Below are positions 57,214-64,000 of a stretch of 64,000 bases of DNA, one piece after another (positions within the stretch are counted from its first letter, which is position 1; each line of letters opens with the position of its first letter). Origin of the DNA: Denitromonas ohlonensis (GTDB lineage: Bacteria; Pseudomonadota; Gammaproteobacteria; Burkholderiales; Rhodocyclaceae); NCBI RefSeq assembly GCF_007625205.1, contig NZ_VMNI01000020.1, positions 1 through 64,000 of the forward strand, given 5' to 3'. A program made the translations under genes and the position numbers. The notes beneath the pieces are model-generated. The model did no database searches. It was not told the DNA's origin and worked only from the letters and a program-made list of their open reading frames with translations.

Positions 57214-57540
57214 TTATTTGGCGACGATCTCGCCCTTGGCCGTGTCGGGGTGAAATTCACCAAAGAAGGGGTAGCGACCCGGCTTGAGCGGAGCGAACAC
57301 GATGGTTCGCGTCACGCCCGGGGCGAGCACGGTTTCCTTGCGCAGCTCGACGCTTTCGAACTCTTCGGGGCCGGCGTTCTTGTTGGTGATCTCGAGGCGG
57401 AAGCGGGTGTTGGCCGGCACTTCGACCACTTCGGGGGTAAAGCGGCCGTCTTCAGCGGTGAGCGTGAAGGTGGGCTTGTCGGCCCACGCGGCGGTGCTGG
57501 CGAGGGCGGTCAGACAGAGGGCGAGGGCGGTGCGGCGCAT
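57214..57540 (-). CDS. ftrB: Periplasmic cupredoxin, FtrB-like
   Basis: A 108-residue protein with signal peptide (LALCLTALASTAAWA) and a single cupredoxin domain: FTPEVVEVPANTRFRLEITN, EEFESVELRKETVLAPG, and PFFGEFHPDTAKGEIVAK. It lacks the usual Cys-x-His blue-copper cluster and keeps Glu, His and Asp residues, as in FtrB/EfeO-cup proteins. In FtrABCD it is proposed to oxidise or hand over ferrous iron to the permease. Confidence 0.85.
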   Translation of the reverse strand: MRRTALALCLTALASTAAWADKPTFTLTAEDGRFTPEVVEVPANTRFRLEITNKNAGPEEFESVELRKETVLAPGVTRTIVFAPLKPGRYPFFGEFHPDTAKGEIVAK

Positions 57541-57605
57541 ACAGACTCCAGAAACGGTGACGCCCCGCCGCGATCAAGCGACGGGGCTGACTTCAAGCAG
57601 TGGCC

Positions 57606-59087
57606 TTAGAAGGCATACAGGGCGCGCACGCCCGCGGCAGTGACCAGGTCGGCGCTGCCATCGGCGCCGGCACGGCGGATGAACTGCAGGTCCGGCGTAA
57701 GGGCGAGATGGTCGTTGATCTGGTAGCGGTAATAGATTTCTGCCACTTGCTCGGCGCCGCTGGCGTCGTAGCCCCAGTCGGTCAGGCCGGCCGAGGCCGC
57801 GCGGAAGCCTTTCGAACTGCGCAGCCAGGCCCAGGCAAAGCCGAGACCGTCGTTGCCACGCTTCCAGGCATTGCCGGTCAGCTCGCCACCGACGGTGAGC
57901 GCGCGGTCAAACGCGGCGCGACCGCGCATGCCGTGGCCGTAACGGGTGAACAGGGTCAGGGACTCGCTCACCTGCTGGTCGGCACTGATACCCCAGCCGG
58001 CGTGGGCACGCTCTTCGCCGTCGTAGCCTTCGGCCTGCGGGTTGTTCCATGCATAGACGCGGTAGGTGCCGTCGAAACCGCCAAAGGCGCGCACATTCTT
58101 TTCGAGCTGTGCGATCACGAAGGGCTGGGTGAAGCTCTTGCCGAAGGTGGTCGAGTCGCCCGCCCCGAACACGCCGATGGAGGCGCCCCAGCCGTTCTCT
58201 TCATTCACATAGGCCAGACGCGCGCCCGGTGTGAAGCCGTAGCTGTCGGCGCCGACCTGGCCGCCTGAGTCGAGCAGCGGGTTGTGCACGAACACGTTGT
58301 TGAGGAAGCGGGTCGACTCGTCATCCGCCGCGCCGTTCTGGTCGAAGAATACGAAGGGGTCCATCTTGCCGATGGTGAATTCCACCCGCGCCGGCGCGCC
58401 GTCGAGCTCGCTGGCGCCAATCGGCGTGTCGAGCTGGTACCAGGCCTGGGCGAGCACCGCGTTGGTGTTCTCGCTCGGCACGCTCTCCTGCTCGAAGCCC
58501 ATGCTGTTGGTCGCGCCGTTGAAGAAGGGGCGGGTGTCGCTGTGGCTGCCATCCTGACCGAAGCGGGCCTGGAAGAAGAACTGGCCTTCGCCGTTGCCCA
58601 CCCGGCCGGCCGGCAGGGTGACGCCGACATCGCCACGCCAGCCGAGCACGGTCTCGCTCTTGCCGTCGGTGCGGCCGTCTTTCGACAGATGCTGCGCCAC
58701 GGCGCCGACGCTGACTTCGGCCGAGATGCCGTCCAGCGCTTCGGCCAGGGCATTGGCCGGGCCGGTCGCCACGGCCTTTTGCTCAACCGTTTTGAGACGC
58801 GTCGCCAGCGCCGGCTCGGTGTCGCTGATGCGCTCGCTGTCGAGCGCGGTCGCCAGGGCGCGGTTGTCGGCTTCCAGCGTCTTGACGCGGGCTTCGAGGT
58901 TGGTCGGTTTGCTCGCTTGTTTGAGCTGGCCTTCGAGGCTGGCGTTGCGCGCTTCGAGTTTGGCAATGCGCTCGGCCAGTTGCTTGACGATGGCGCGCAG
59001 GCCGGGGTCGTCGGCCGCCAGCGCCGGCGTGCTGCCGACCAGCAGCGTCAGCGCGGCGGCGCTGAGGGGCAGAGCGAAGCGGCGCAT
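57606..59087 (-). CDS. Outer-membrane porin with coiled-coil N-terminus
   Basis: A 493-residue porin (OprB/carbohydrate-porin-like). Signal peptide to about residue 24 (STPALA), a coiled-coil stretch near 30-100 (ERIAKLEARNASLEGQLKQ; LEARVKTLEADNRALATAL), then a beta-barrel ending in VRALYAF with terminal Phe. The ATG overlaps the ftrA stop by one base. Insertion between ftrA and ftrB suggests the porin admits iron or its ligand to the periplasm for this system. Confidence 0.82.
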   Translation of the reverse strand: MRRFALPLSAAALTLLVGSTPALAADDPGLRAIVKQLAERIAKLEARNASLEGQLKQASKPTNLEARVKTLEADNRALATALDSERISDTEPALATRLKTVEQKAVATGPANALAEALDGISAEVSVGAVAQHLSKDGRTDGKSETVLGWRGDVGVTLPAGRVGNGEGQFFFQARFGQDGSHSDTRPFFNGATNSMGFEQESVPSENTNAVLAQAWYQLDTPIGASELDGAPARVEFTIGKMDPFVFFDQNGAADDESTRFLNNVFVHNPLLDSGGQVGADSYGFTPGARLAYVNEENGWGASIGVFGAGDSTTFGKSFTQPFVIAQLEKNVRAFGGFDGTYRVYAWNNPQAEGYDGEERAHAGWGISADQQVSESLTLFTRYGHGMRGRAAFDRALTVGGELTGNAWKRGNDGLGFAWAWLRSSKGFRAASAGLTDWGYDASGAEQVAEIYYRYQINDHLALTPDLQFIRRAGADGSADLVTAAGVRALYAF

Positions 59088-59626
59088 CAATAGCCCCCCT
59101 TCTTGCCGATGCCGGCGTAGGTGAATTCGTATTCGACGGTGAAGGGCGCGAACCACGGGCGCACGCCGGTTTCGCGGTCGGTGTGGCGGCCAAAGTGGGC
59201 GTGGGCGTTGGCGGTCGGCGGGGCGATGTTGTACTTGACGGTGTACTTGCCCGGGCCCATCAGCTTCACGTTGTTGCCGTAGTGCGGGCCGTCGCTCGCG
59301 ACCATGGGCATGAAGTCGCCCTTGAGCACCTCGGTGCTGCCCTTCTTGCTGATCTCGTAATTGATGACCAGGTAGGGAATCCAGTCGCCCTCGGCAAAGC
59401 CATTGGGGTTGCTGGCCAGCGCGCGGATGTCGGCTTCGATGTGCACATCGCTCTGCGCGGCAGCGGTCATCATGCCGGCGGGCTCCATCTCGACCGGCTG
59501 CAGATACACCGCGGCGATCTCCATGCCGTGCAGGTGCTGCGGGGTGCCGATGGGGTACTCGAGGGCCTGGCTGCTCAGCGGGGCGGCCAGCAGGGCGAGG
59601 GCGATGGCGTGGCGGGCGAAAGACAT
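59087..59626 (-). CDS. ftrA: Periplasmic iron-binding protein, P19/Tp34 family (FtrA-like)
   Basis: A 179-residue exported protein. Signal peptide to about residue 22 (LSSQALE), then the P19/Tp34 immunoglobulin-like fold: HLHGMEIAAVYLQPVEMEPA, VHIEADIRALASNPNGFAEG and PPTANAHAHFGRHTDRETG. The methionine and histidine residues that bind metal in P19 (GMEI, MEPAGM, HAHFGRH) are present. First gene of the five-gene uptake operon, directly behind a Fur-like box. Confidence 0.9.
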   Translation of the reverse strand: MSFARHAIALALLAAPLSSQALEYPIGTPQHLHGMEIAAVYLQPVEMEPAGMMTAAAQSDVHIEADIRALASNPNGFAEGDWIPYLVINYEISKKGSTEVLKGDFMPMVASDGPHYGNNVKLMGPGKYTVKYNIAPPTANAHAHFGRHTDRETGVRPWFAPFTVEYEFTYAGIGKKGGY

Positions 59627-59667
59627 GCAAGAAGCTCCAATGGCTCAAAAAGTGTGCGAATAGTATC

Positions 59668-59686
59668 GCGAATGAGAATGACTCGC
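59668..59686 (-). promoter_or_regulatory. Fur-like box upstream of ftrA
   Basis: GCGAATGAGAATGACTCGC, 19 bases, resembles Fur boxes of the form AATGAGAATNATTCTCATT. It begins 42 bases before the ftrA ATG (minus strand). It predicts repression of the ftr operon when iron is sufficient. Confidence 0.7.
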
Positions 59687-59719
59687 AATACGTTTGCTGG
59701 GTTCGAGCACGCGTCTTTT

Positions 59720-60281
59720 GGGGATGGGCCGTGAGTTGGGTGGGCGAATGCGCCGGTCAGGCTGATTGCGCTGGAGCGGGGTGCGCCTGAAAGGGCCGCG
59801 TCGGGCGGATGCCTACGCGGCGGTGCGGTGATCGTGCTTGATGCGTGAGCCCGAAGACCGCCGTTGGCGGCGTGTGCTCGCCTGCCAGGGTCTGAATAGG
59901 CGAGAGATTTCCGGGTCGGCTGCGAAGGTCCCGCAAGTGAGCGCGCGACCCACCCGATGTCACGACTGGCGGGCCGTCTGGCTGCGTTGCGCCTCCTTGC
60001 AGTGAGTCGCTGGTGCGTCGTTGCGCCGTGTTAGCCCGCCGGCCGCGCGTCGGGCGCAGTTCAACGGCCGTCGCCAGGTTGAAGCTTCAGTACGCGCTGC
60101 GATCAACGGATCGTTGTGGGAGGGCGTCAGGCGCCGTGGCAAATGGCGGTGTTGACGCGCAAGCACGCGCAGGGGGTCGCCGGGTGCGTGGGTTGGCAAG
60201 GGGCAAGCTTGCTGCGGGTGCGCGGCGGCAGCGTCAGGCGCGGGGCGAGTTCGCCCGCCAGGCGGCGGGCGACCGGGGTGC
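59720..60281. other. Gene-free stretch between two iron operons
   Basis: About 560 bases of GC-rich sequence downstream of exbD and upstream of the ftrA promoter. Several open frames of 60-120 codons exist on both strands but have Arg-rich, low-information translations and no ribosome sites. A decayed gene is possible. No RNA gene or repeat was recognised. Confidence 0.5.
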
Positions 60282-60704
60282 TTATTCGCTCACCGGGAGC
60301 GTCACGAAGCCCAGTTTTACGACGCCGGCCGCGCGGGCGGCGGCCATCAACTCGGCGATGGCTTCGTAGCGGGTGTCCTTGTCGGCGCGCAGGTGAAGTT
60401 CCGGCTGCGGATCCAGCGCGGCGATGTCCGCCATGCGCGGCGCCAGGGCTTCCTTGGGCATGGGGTCGTTGTTCCAGAACAGCTGGCCTTCGGCGTTGAG
60501 CGACAGCGTGATGGCGTCGGGCGTTTCTACTGTGGGCGCGCTGCTGGCCGTGGGCAGGTCGATCTTGACCGAGTGGGTGAGCAGCGGCGCGGTGATCATG
60601 AAGATGATCAGCAGCACCAGCATCACGTCGACCAGCGGCGTGGTGTTGATCTCGCTCATCGGGGCGCTCTGCCCCGAGTTGTCGAATCCGCCGAAGGCCA
60701 TCAT
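60282..60704 (-). CDS. exbD: ExbD/TolR-family proton-channel subunit
   Basis: A 140-residue protein with one N-terminal helix (PLVDVMLVLLIIFMITAPLL) carrying the proton-path Asp, preceded by the conserved SEINTTP. A periplasmic domain follows (LHLRADKDTRYEAIAELMAA). With ExbB it energises TonB from the proton gradient. Its start overlaps the exbB stop (ATGA). Last gene of the hemP-to-exbD unit. Confidence 0.92.
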   Translation of the reverse strand: MMAFGGFDNSGQSAPMSEINTTPLVDVMLVLLIIFMITAPLLTHSVKIDLPTASSAPTVETPDAITLSLNAEGQLFWNNDPMPKEALAPRMADIAALDPQPELHLRADKDTRYEAIAELMAAARAAGVVKLGFVTLPVSE

Positions 60705-61456
60705 GCCACCCCGGAGATCGGGCGAACCGGCTTGGCTGCGCTGCGCGCTTGCGTGGCGGGTGCGGCAACGGCAATGCGTGAGCCGGTGGTGAAGTAGGCG
60801 TGCAGGTCGTGCGCAAAGCCGTCGAGTTCGGACAACTCGACCCGGTTGGCGCGATTGAAGCCGTTGTAGGCGAGGACCGCGGGGATGGCCACGAACAGAC
60901 CGAAGGCGGTCATGATCAGCGCTTCGCCGACCGGGCCGGCGACCTTGTCGATGGAAGCCATGCCGCTGAGGCTGATGCTGGTGAGCGCGTGGTAGATGCC
61001 CCACACCGTGCCGAACAGCCCCACGAAAGGCGCGGTTGAGCCGATCGAGGCGAGCACGGTCAGGCCACTTTCGAGCCGGGCCGTGGCGTCGGCGATGGAG
61101 CGGCGCAGCGCGCGGGTGACGAACTCGCCGGTGTCCAGCGTGCCGCCCAGTGTGGTGCCCGCGGTGTGGCGGGTGTAGTGCGTGTGAGCGGCGGCGGCCT
61201 GCTGGGCGAGGCGCTCGCAGGGGGTGTCGGCAGCGCGGGTGCTGAGCAGGCGCAGGCCCTCGTCCAGCGAGGCAGCATGCCAGAACTGTTCAACCGCATC
61301 GCCATGGCGGCGGGTGCTGAGCAGGCGCAGGCCCTTGCTCAGGATCAGATACCAGCTGACCACCGACATACCGACCAGCAAGATCGCCACGCTGCGGATG
61401 ATGAGGTCGGCCTGTGCCCAGAGTTCGCTCAGGCCGAAGGCGTTGGGGGTGTCCAT
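60701..61456 (-). CDS. exbB: ExbB/TolQ-family proton-channel subunit
   Basis: A 251-residue inner-membrane protein with three helices: ADLIIRSVAILLVGMSVVSW, GLTVLASIGSTAPFVGLFGT and EALIMTAFGLFVAIPAVLAY. The conserved ASIGSTAPFVGLFGTVWGI block is diagnostic. It forms the channel with ExbD that drives TonB. It starts one base after the tonB stop. Confidence 0.93.
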   Translation of the reverse strand: MDTPNAFGLSELWAQADLIIRSVAILLVGMSVVSWYLILSKGLRLLSTRRHGDAVEQFWHAASLDEGLRLLSTRAADTPCERLAQQAAAAHTHYTRHTAGTTLGGTLDTGEFVTRALRRSIADATARLESGLTVLASIGSTAPFVGLFGTVWGIYHALTSISLSGMASIDKVAGPVGEALIMTAFGLFVAIPAVLAYNGFNRANRVELSELDGFAHDLHAYFTTGSRIAVAAPATQARSAAKPVRPISGVA

Positions 61457-61457
61457 G

Positions 61458-62246
61458 TCAGGTGTTCTCCAGTTTGAATTCTATCGGCACGATCACCCAG
61501 TTGGCGATGGGCCGGTCGCCCTGGCGGGCGGGCTCGAAAGTCCATTTGCTGACCGCACTGCGGGCGGCTTCGTCCAGCCGGTTGTGGCCGGAGGACTGAT
61601 GCAGGCGCACATCGCTGGCCGCACCGCTTTCGCTCACCAGCACACGCAGCAGCACCTTGCCTTGCTCGCCGACCCGGCGCGACAGGCGCGGGTAGCGTGG
61701 GCTGGGGTTGTTCAGGTAGGCGGCGTCGAAGCGCGCGGCAATGATCGGCTGCGGTGCCGCGGCGACCGGGCCGGGCGCGGCTTTGGGCGGCGTCGTGGGG
61801 GCCGCGACCTGCGCGGGCTGCGGCGGGGGCGGCGTGCTCTCGGGCGGCGACGGGGCTTCTTCCTTGGGCTCGCTGATGGCGGTGGGCGAGGGCTTGGGGG
61901 TGGGCTTTGGCGCCGGCTTTTGTGTGGGCTTGCGCACCACCACGGGCTTGGGTGGCGGCTTGAGCTCGGGCGCGGGCGTGGGCGGCTTGGGCGGAAGGAC
62001 TTCCGGTACGGGCGCGGGCGGGGGCGGCGCCACCGGTTCGGGCGCCGGCGGGGCGATGAGCGCGACCTGAATGGTGGTGATGGGGGCTTGAACGGGGGTG
62101 TCGATCTGACTCAGGCCCAGCGCCAGTGCGCCAGCATGGGCCGCGAGCACCACGAGCAGACGTGCAACCGCACCGAGGCGTGCGCGCACGGGCGCGCGCC
62201 GCGGCAGTGAGGTTGCCGGCACGAGGGCTTGGGGTGTAGCAAGCAT
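61458..62246 (-). CDS. tonB: TonB energy transducer
   Basis: A 262-residue protein: N-terminal anchor helix (LLVVLAAHAGALALGLS), a long Pro/Lys-rich periplasm-spanning segment (about residues 65-160, repeated PKP and PPP), and a C-terminal TonB domain (YLNNPSPRYPRLSRRVGEQG; SKWTFEPARQGDRPIANWVI). It links inner-membrane energy to outer-membrane receptors for iron or haem. The start at MLATPQALVP is preferred over a longer frame. Confidence 0.9.
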   Translation of the reverse strand: MLATPQALVPATSLPRRAPVRARLGAVARLLVVLAAHAGALALGLSQIDTPVQAPITTIQVALIAPPAPEPVAPPPPAPVPEVLPPKPPTPAPELKPPPKPVVVRKPTQKPAPKPTPKPSPTAISEPKEEAPSPPESTPPPPQPAQVAAPTTPPKAAPGPVAAAPQPIIAARFDAAYLNNPSPRYPRLSRRVGEQGKVLLRVLVSESGAASDVRLHQSSGHNRLDEAARSAVSKWTFEPARQGDRPIANWVIVPIEFKLENT

Positions 62247-62321
62247 GGACTCGCATTTTACCGCGCGCGCAGGCGGGTGGCGCGCGACACCCGGTCGCAT
62301 GGCCGTACTGAAATTCATGAA

Positions 62322-62444
62322 TCAGACCGGCGTGCCGAGGCTTGCCGTAATCAGCGCGTCGAGCGCGAAGCCCATGGCCAGCAGGATGAGGCAGGTGCTG
62401 ACGGCGCGTGGCGTCGACGACAAGTGCAGCGATGGGCGATTCAT
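62322..62444 (-). CDS. Forty-residue single-helix membrane peptide
   Basis: A 40-codon gene between bfr and tonB. The product has a short polar head (MNRPSLHLSSTPRAVS) and one hydrophobic segment (CLILLAMGFALDALITASLG). GGAG lies seven bases before the ATG. Position in an iron/haem operon suggests a small accessory to TonB-ExbBD or haem uptake, but I know no matching family. It is small enough to be missed by gene finders. Confidence 0.55.
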   Translation of the reverse strand: MNRPSLHLSSTPRAVSTCLILLAMGFALDALITASLGTPV

Positions 62445-62536
62445 GCGGGTCTCCAGGTAAAGGGAGGTTGGCTGGCTGGTCCCGCAGGAACTGGCTGGCG
62501 GGGCGCCACGGGGGCGCCCGGTGACGTGTGTTGCGC

Positions 62537-63022
62537 TCAGCTGGCGGAGTGATCCGGATCCATCTGGGACTGCAGGTAGTTGGGTAGCGTGACCCGGTCG
62601 ATCAGTTCGAGCTGGGTTTCGAGATAGTCAATGTGCTCTTCCGTGGCTTCGAGAATCTTCTCGAATAGCTCGCGGGAGACATAGTCCTTACAGGATTCGC
62701 ACTGGCTGATGGCATCGATCAGGTCGCCGCGGGCGGTGGTCTCGAGTGTCAGATCGCCTTTGAGGCACTCGGGCACGTTTTCGCCGATCAGCAGCTTGCC
62801 GAGGTTCTGCAGATTGGGCAGGCCTTCGAGAAACAGCACGCGTTCGATCAGCCAGTCGGCGTGGTGCATTTCTTCGATGGACTCGTCGTACTCATGCTTG
62901 CCAAGCTTGGCCAGGCCCCAGTTCTTGTACATGCGGGCATGCAGAAAGTACTGGTTGATGGCGGTCAGTTCATGGGTGAGCTGACGGTTGAGAAGTTTGA
63001 TGATGTTCTTGTCGCCTTTCAT
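62537..63022 (-). CDS. bfr: Bacterioferritin
   Basis: A 161-residue bacterioferritin that stores iron in a 24-subunit haem-bearing shell. Conserved blocks: KLLNRQLTHELTAINQYFLH, YDESIEEMHHADWLIERVLF (ferroxidase Glu/His and haem-ligand Met 52) and EEHIDYLETQLELI (ferroxidase Glu and His). SQCESCKDY adds two unusual cysteines. The ATG overlaps the bfd stop (ATGA). Confidence 0.96.
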   Translation of the reverse strand: MKGDKNIIKLLNRQLTHELTAINQYFLHARMYKNWGLAKLGKHEYDESIEEMHHADWLIERVLFLEGLPNLQNLGKLLIGENVPECLKGDLTLETTARGDLIDAISQCESCKDYVSRELFEKILEATEEHIDYLETQLELIDRVTLPNYLQSQMDPDHSAS

Positions 63023-63243
63023 GCGAAGGCCTCCAGGTGTCGGGTTGGGGTCGGGCTCAGGCTGCGTACGGCATGGGATGCGCTCGCAACGGCCTGATCG
63101 AGACAACACTTTGCCGCGCAGGCACATTTTCCGCAATCGGCGGTGACGCCCAGCACGCGCAGGTCGCGAACGCGGCGTGCGCCATTGGCGGCGGCGTGGT
63201 GAATGTCTTTTTCGGTCACTGCGTTGCAGATGCAGACGTACAT
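63019..63243 (-). CDS. bfd: Bacterioferritin-associated ferredoxin
   Basis: A 74-residue [2Fe-2S] protein. The cluster cysteines are in MYVCICNAVTEKDIHHAA and GVTADCGKCACAAKC. Bfd reduces bacterioferritin to release stored iron, fitting the overlap with bfr. It is slightly longer than usual, with a tail after SHAVRSL. Confidence 0.94.
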   Translation of the reverse strand: MYVCICNAVTEKDIHHAAANGARRVRDLRVLGVTADCGKCACAAKCCLDQAVASASHAVRSLSPTPTRHLEAFA

Positions 63244-63268
63244 GCTGCCTGGCTCCTTGCGGTATAGC

Positions 63269-63457
63269 CTACTTGGTGAGAATCAGCTTGCCCGCGCGCG
63301 TTTCCTGCAGGCGATAGCGGATGCCCTTGTGTTCGATGGTGACGACGCTTTGACCCTTCAGCAGCGCCTCGCTGGCGATGGCCGGCGCGTTGCGCATGTC
63401 AGCACGGGGCTGATCGGGGGCGTCGGCAGGACGAACGGGCGAAGGGGCGGCGGTCAT
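63269..63457 (-). CDS. hemP: Hemin uptake protein HemP
   Basis: A 62-residue HemP protein. The family core is SEALLKGQSVVTIEHKGIRY followed by RLQETRAGKLILTK. HemP genes usually head haem-uptake or iron operons and in Burkholderia HemP acts as a small activator of haem-receptor expression. Here it is the first gene of hemP-bfd-bfr-tonB-exbB-exbD, with a Fur-like box 17-35 bases before the ATG. No clear ribosome site is seen. Confidence 0.9.
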   Translation of the reverse strand: MTAAPSPVRPADAPDQPRADMRNAPAIASEALLKGQSVVTIEHKGIRYRLQETRAGKLILTK

Positions 63458-63473
63458 GGCGTATCAATGCAAA

Positions 63474-63492
63474 CAAGAACGATTCGCATTTC
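63474..63492 (-). promoter_or_regulatory. Fur-like box upstream of hemP
   Basis: On the minus strand GAAATGCGAATCGTTCTTG resembles betaproteobacterial Fur boxes built on AATGCGAATCATTCTC. A possible -35 TTGACG lies 17 bases upstream of TGAAAT, which begins at the box. Predicts iron-repressed expression of the hemP operon. Confidence 0.68.
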
Positions 63493-63614
63493 ACCATCTC
63501 CGTTCGATGGCGTCAAGTCTGTCGGGCATTTTTCGACGCTCGCGTTGTGTGGTGTCGGGCGGGCAAGCGGGCAGGTATAGTCGAAACCCTCACTTATTGC
63601 CGTCAGGAACCACC

Positions 63615-64000
63615 ATGTCTTTCGTGATTGCCGCCCCCGATCAAGCCAGCCTGCCGGTCGCTGGCAGCGCCGACCGTTTTCCGGTGCGCCGCATCTATTG
63701 CATCGGCCGAAACTACGCCGACCACGCGCGCGAGATGGGCGGCTCGCCCGACCGCGAGCCGCCCTTCTTTTTCTGCAAGCCGGCCGATGCGGCCTTTGCC
63801 GTGACGGGCGAGGCGCCGGTGGGCTGGCCGTATCCGACCATCACCACCGATCTGCATCACGAGATCGAACTGGTGGCCGCCATTGGCCGCGGCGGGCGCG
63901 ACATTGACGTGGCGGATGCGCTCGATCATGTGTGGGGTTATGGCGTGGGGCTGGACATGACCCGCCGCGACCTGCAGGGCCAGATGAAGGCGCAGGGGCG
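63615..64000 (+). CDS. Fumarylacetoacetate hydrolase-family protein, 5' part
   Basis: The first 128 codons of a FAH-superfamily enzyme (start MSFVIAAPDQASLP; GGAA before the ATG). RIYCIGRNYADHAREMG is the family entry motif, and LHHEIELVAAIGRGG carries the metal Glu pair. Members hydrolyse C-C bonds in 2-oxo or 3-oxo acids, for example fumarylpyruvate or acylpyruvate. The 3' end is cut by the window. Confidence 0.88.
   Translation, partial: MSFVIAAPDQASLPVAGSADRFPVRRIYCIGRNYADHAREMGGSPDREPPFFFCKPADAAFAVTGEAPVGWPYPTITTDLHHEIELVAAIGRGGRDIDVADALDHVWGYGVGLDMTRRDLQGQMKAQG

Noticed and set aside
59960-60369. Several frames of 60-120 codons in the gap between ftrA and exbD
   Set aside because: Arg-rich translations on both strands, no ribosome sites and overlap with exbD; no support as genes.

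Overview
The window is high-GC, densely packed bacterial DNA that reads as a betaproteobacterial chromosome, most likely Rhodocyclales/Zoogloeaceae-like (Azoarcus, Thauera, Denitromonas type). This is inferred from gene content: a fused indolepyruvate:ferredoxin oxidoreductase, a PEP-CTERM protein behind a sigma-54-like promoter, FNR-type boxes, a suf operon with sufT/sufU, a UbiH-family hydroxylase next to dsbC, and short palindromic intergenic repeats. No rRNA, tRNA, CRISPR array or prophage was seen. The only mobile element is the end of an IS3-family insertion sequence at the left edge.

Layout. 1-2000: IS end, serA and a repeat cluster. 2000-8640: suf operon (sufR-like regulator, sufB-C-D-S-U-T, all minus strand) with a promoter/operator at 8598-8633. 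8.7-13.6 kb: a two-component system plus PepSY protein, divergent from an SHP (DUF1924)-dihaem cytochrome c-flavocytochrome b electron-transfer cluster. 13.6-21.2 kb: repeats, a LysR regulator divergent from indolepyruvate oxidoreductase, an amino-acid dehydrogenase and an NSS-type sodium symporter, forming an amino-acid uptake, deamination and ferredoxin-linked oxidation unit. 21.3-27.4 kb: esterase, VF530 protein, a giant DUF748 protein, thioesterase and small membrane protein. 27.5-37.6 kb: a putative onium-compound (betaine/DMSP-like) catabolic island: BCCT transporter, DddP-like M24 enzyme, LysR, cupin, FAD amine oxidase, rubredoxin-reductase fusion, aldehyde dehydrogenase and Rieske oxygenase. 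Both transcription units of this island carry the same FNR-like box plus a second shared motif.

37.7-44.5 kb: housekeeping and hypothetical genes (esterase, RlmA-like and other methyltransferases, MarC, dodecin, DsbC, UbiH-like). 44.6-47.1 kb: ahpC/ahpF behind an OxyR-type site. 47.1-54.2 kb: PEP-CTERM protein, HAD protein, fabI, a kinase-like orphan, a GntR regulator divergent from a GlcD-like oxidase, and small proteins. 54.2-63.5 kb: an iron block. It holds an S4 ribosomal-protein paralogue behind a Fur-family-like promoter, an ftrA-porin-ftrB-ftrC-ftrD ferrous iron uptake operon, and a hemP-bfd-bfr-(40 aa membrane peptide)-tonB-exbB-exbD operon; the latter two have Fur-like boxes. The window ends in a fumarylacetoacetate hydrolase-family gene cut by the edge.

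The most promising unusual content is the onium island with its shared oxygen-linked control module. Next are the S4 paralogue under metal-type control, the TCS-linked SHP cluster with mirrored operator repeats, and a GntR regulator carrying a 14-base C tract in its coding strand. Functions are inferred from family recognition by eye; no database search was run.
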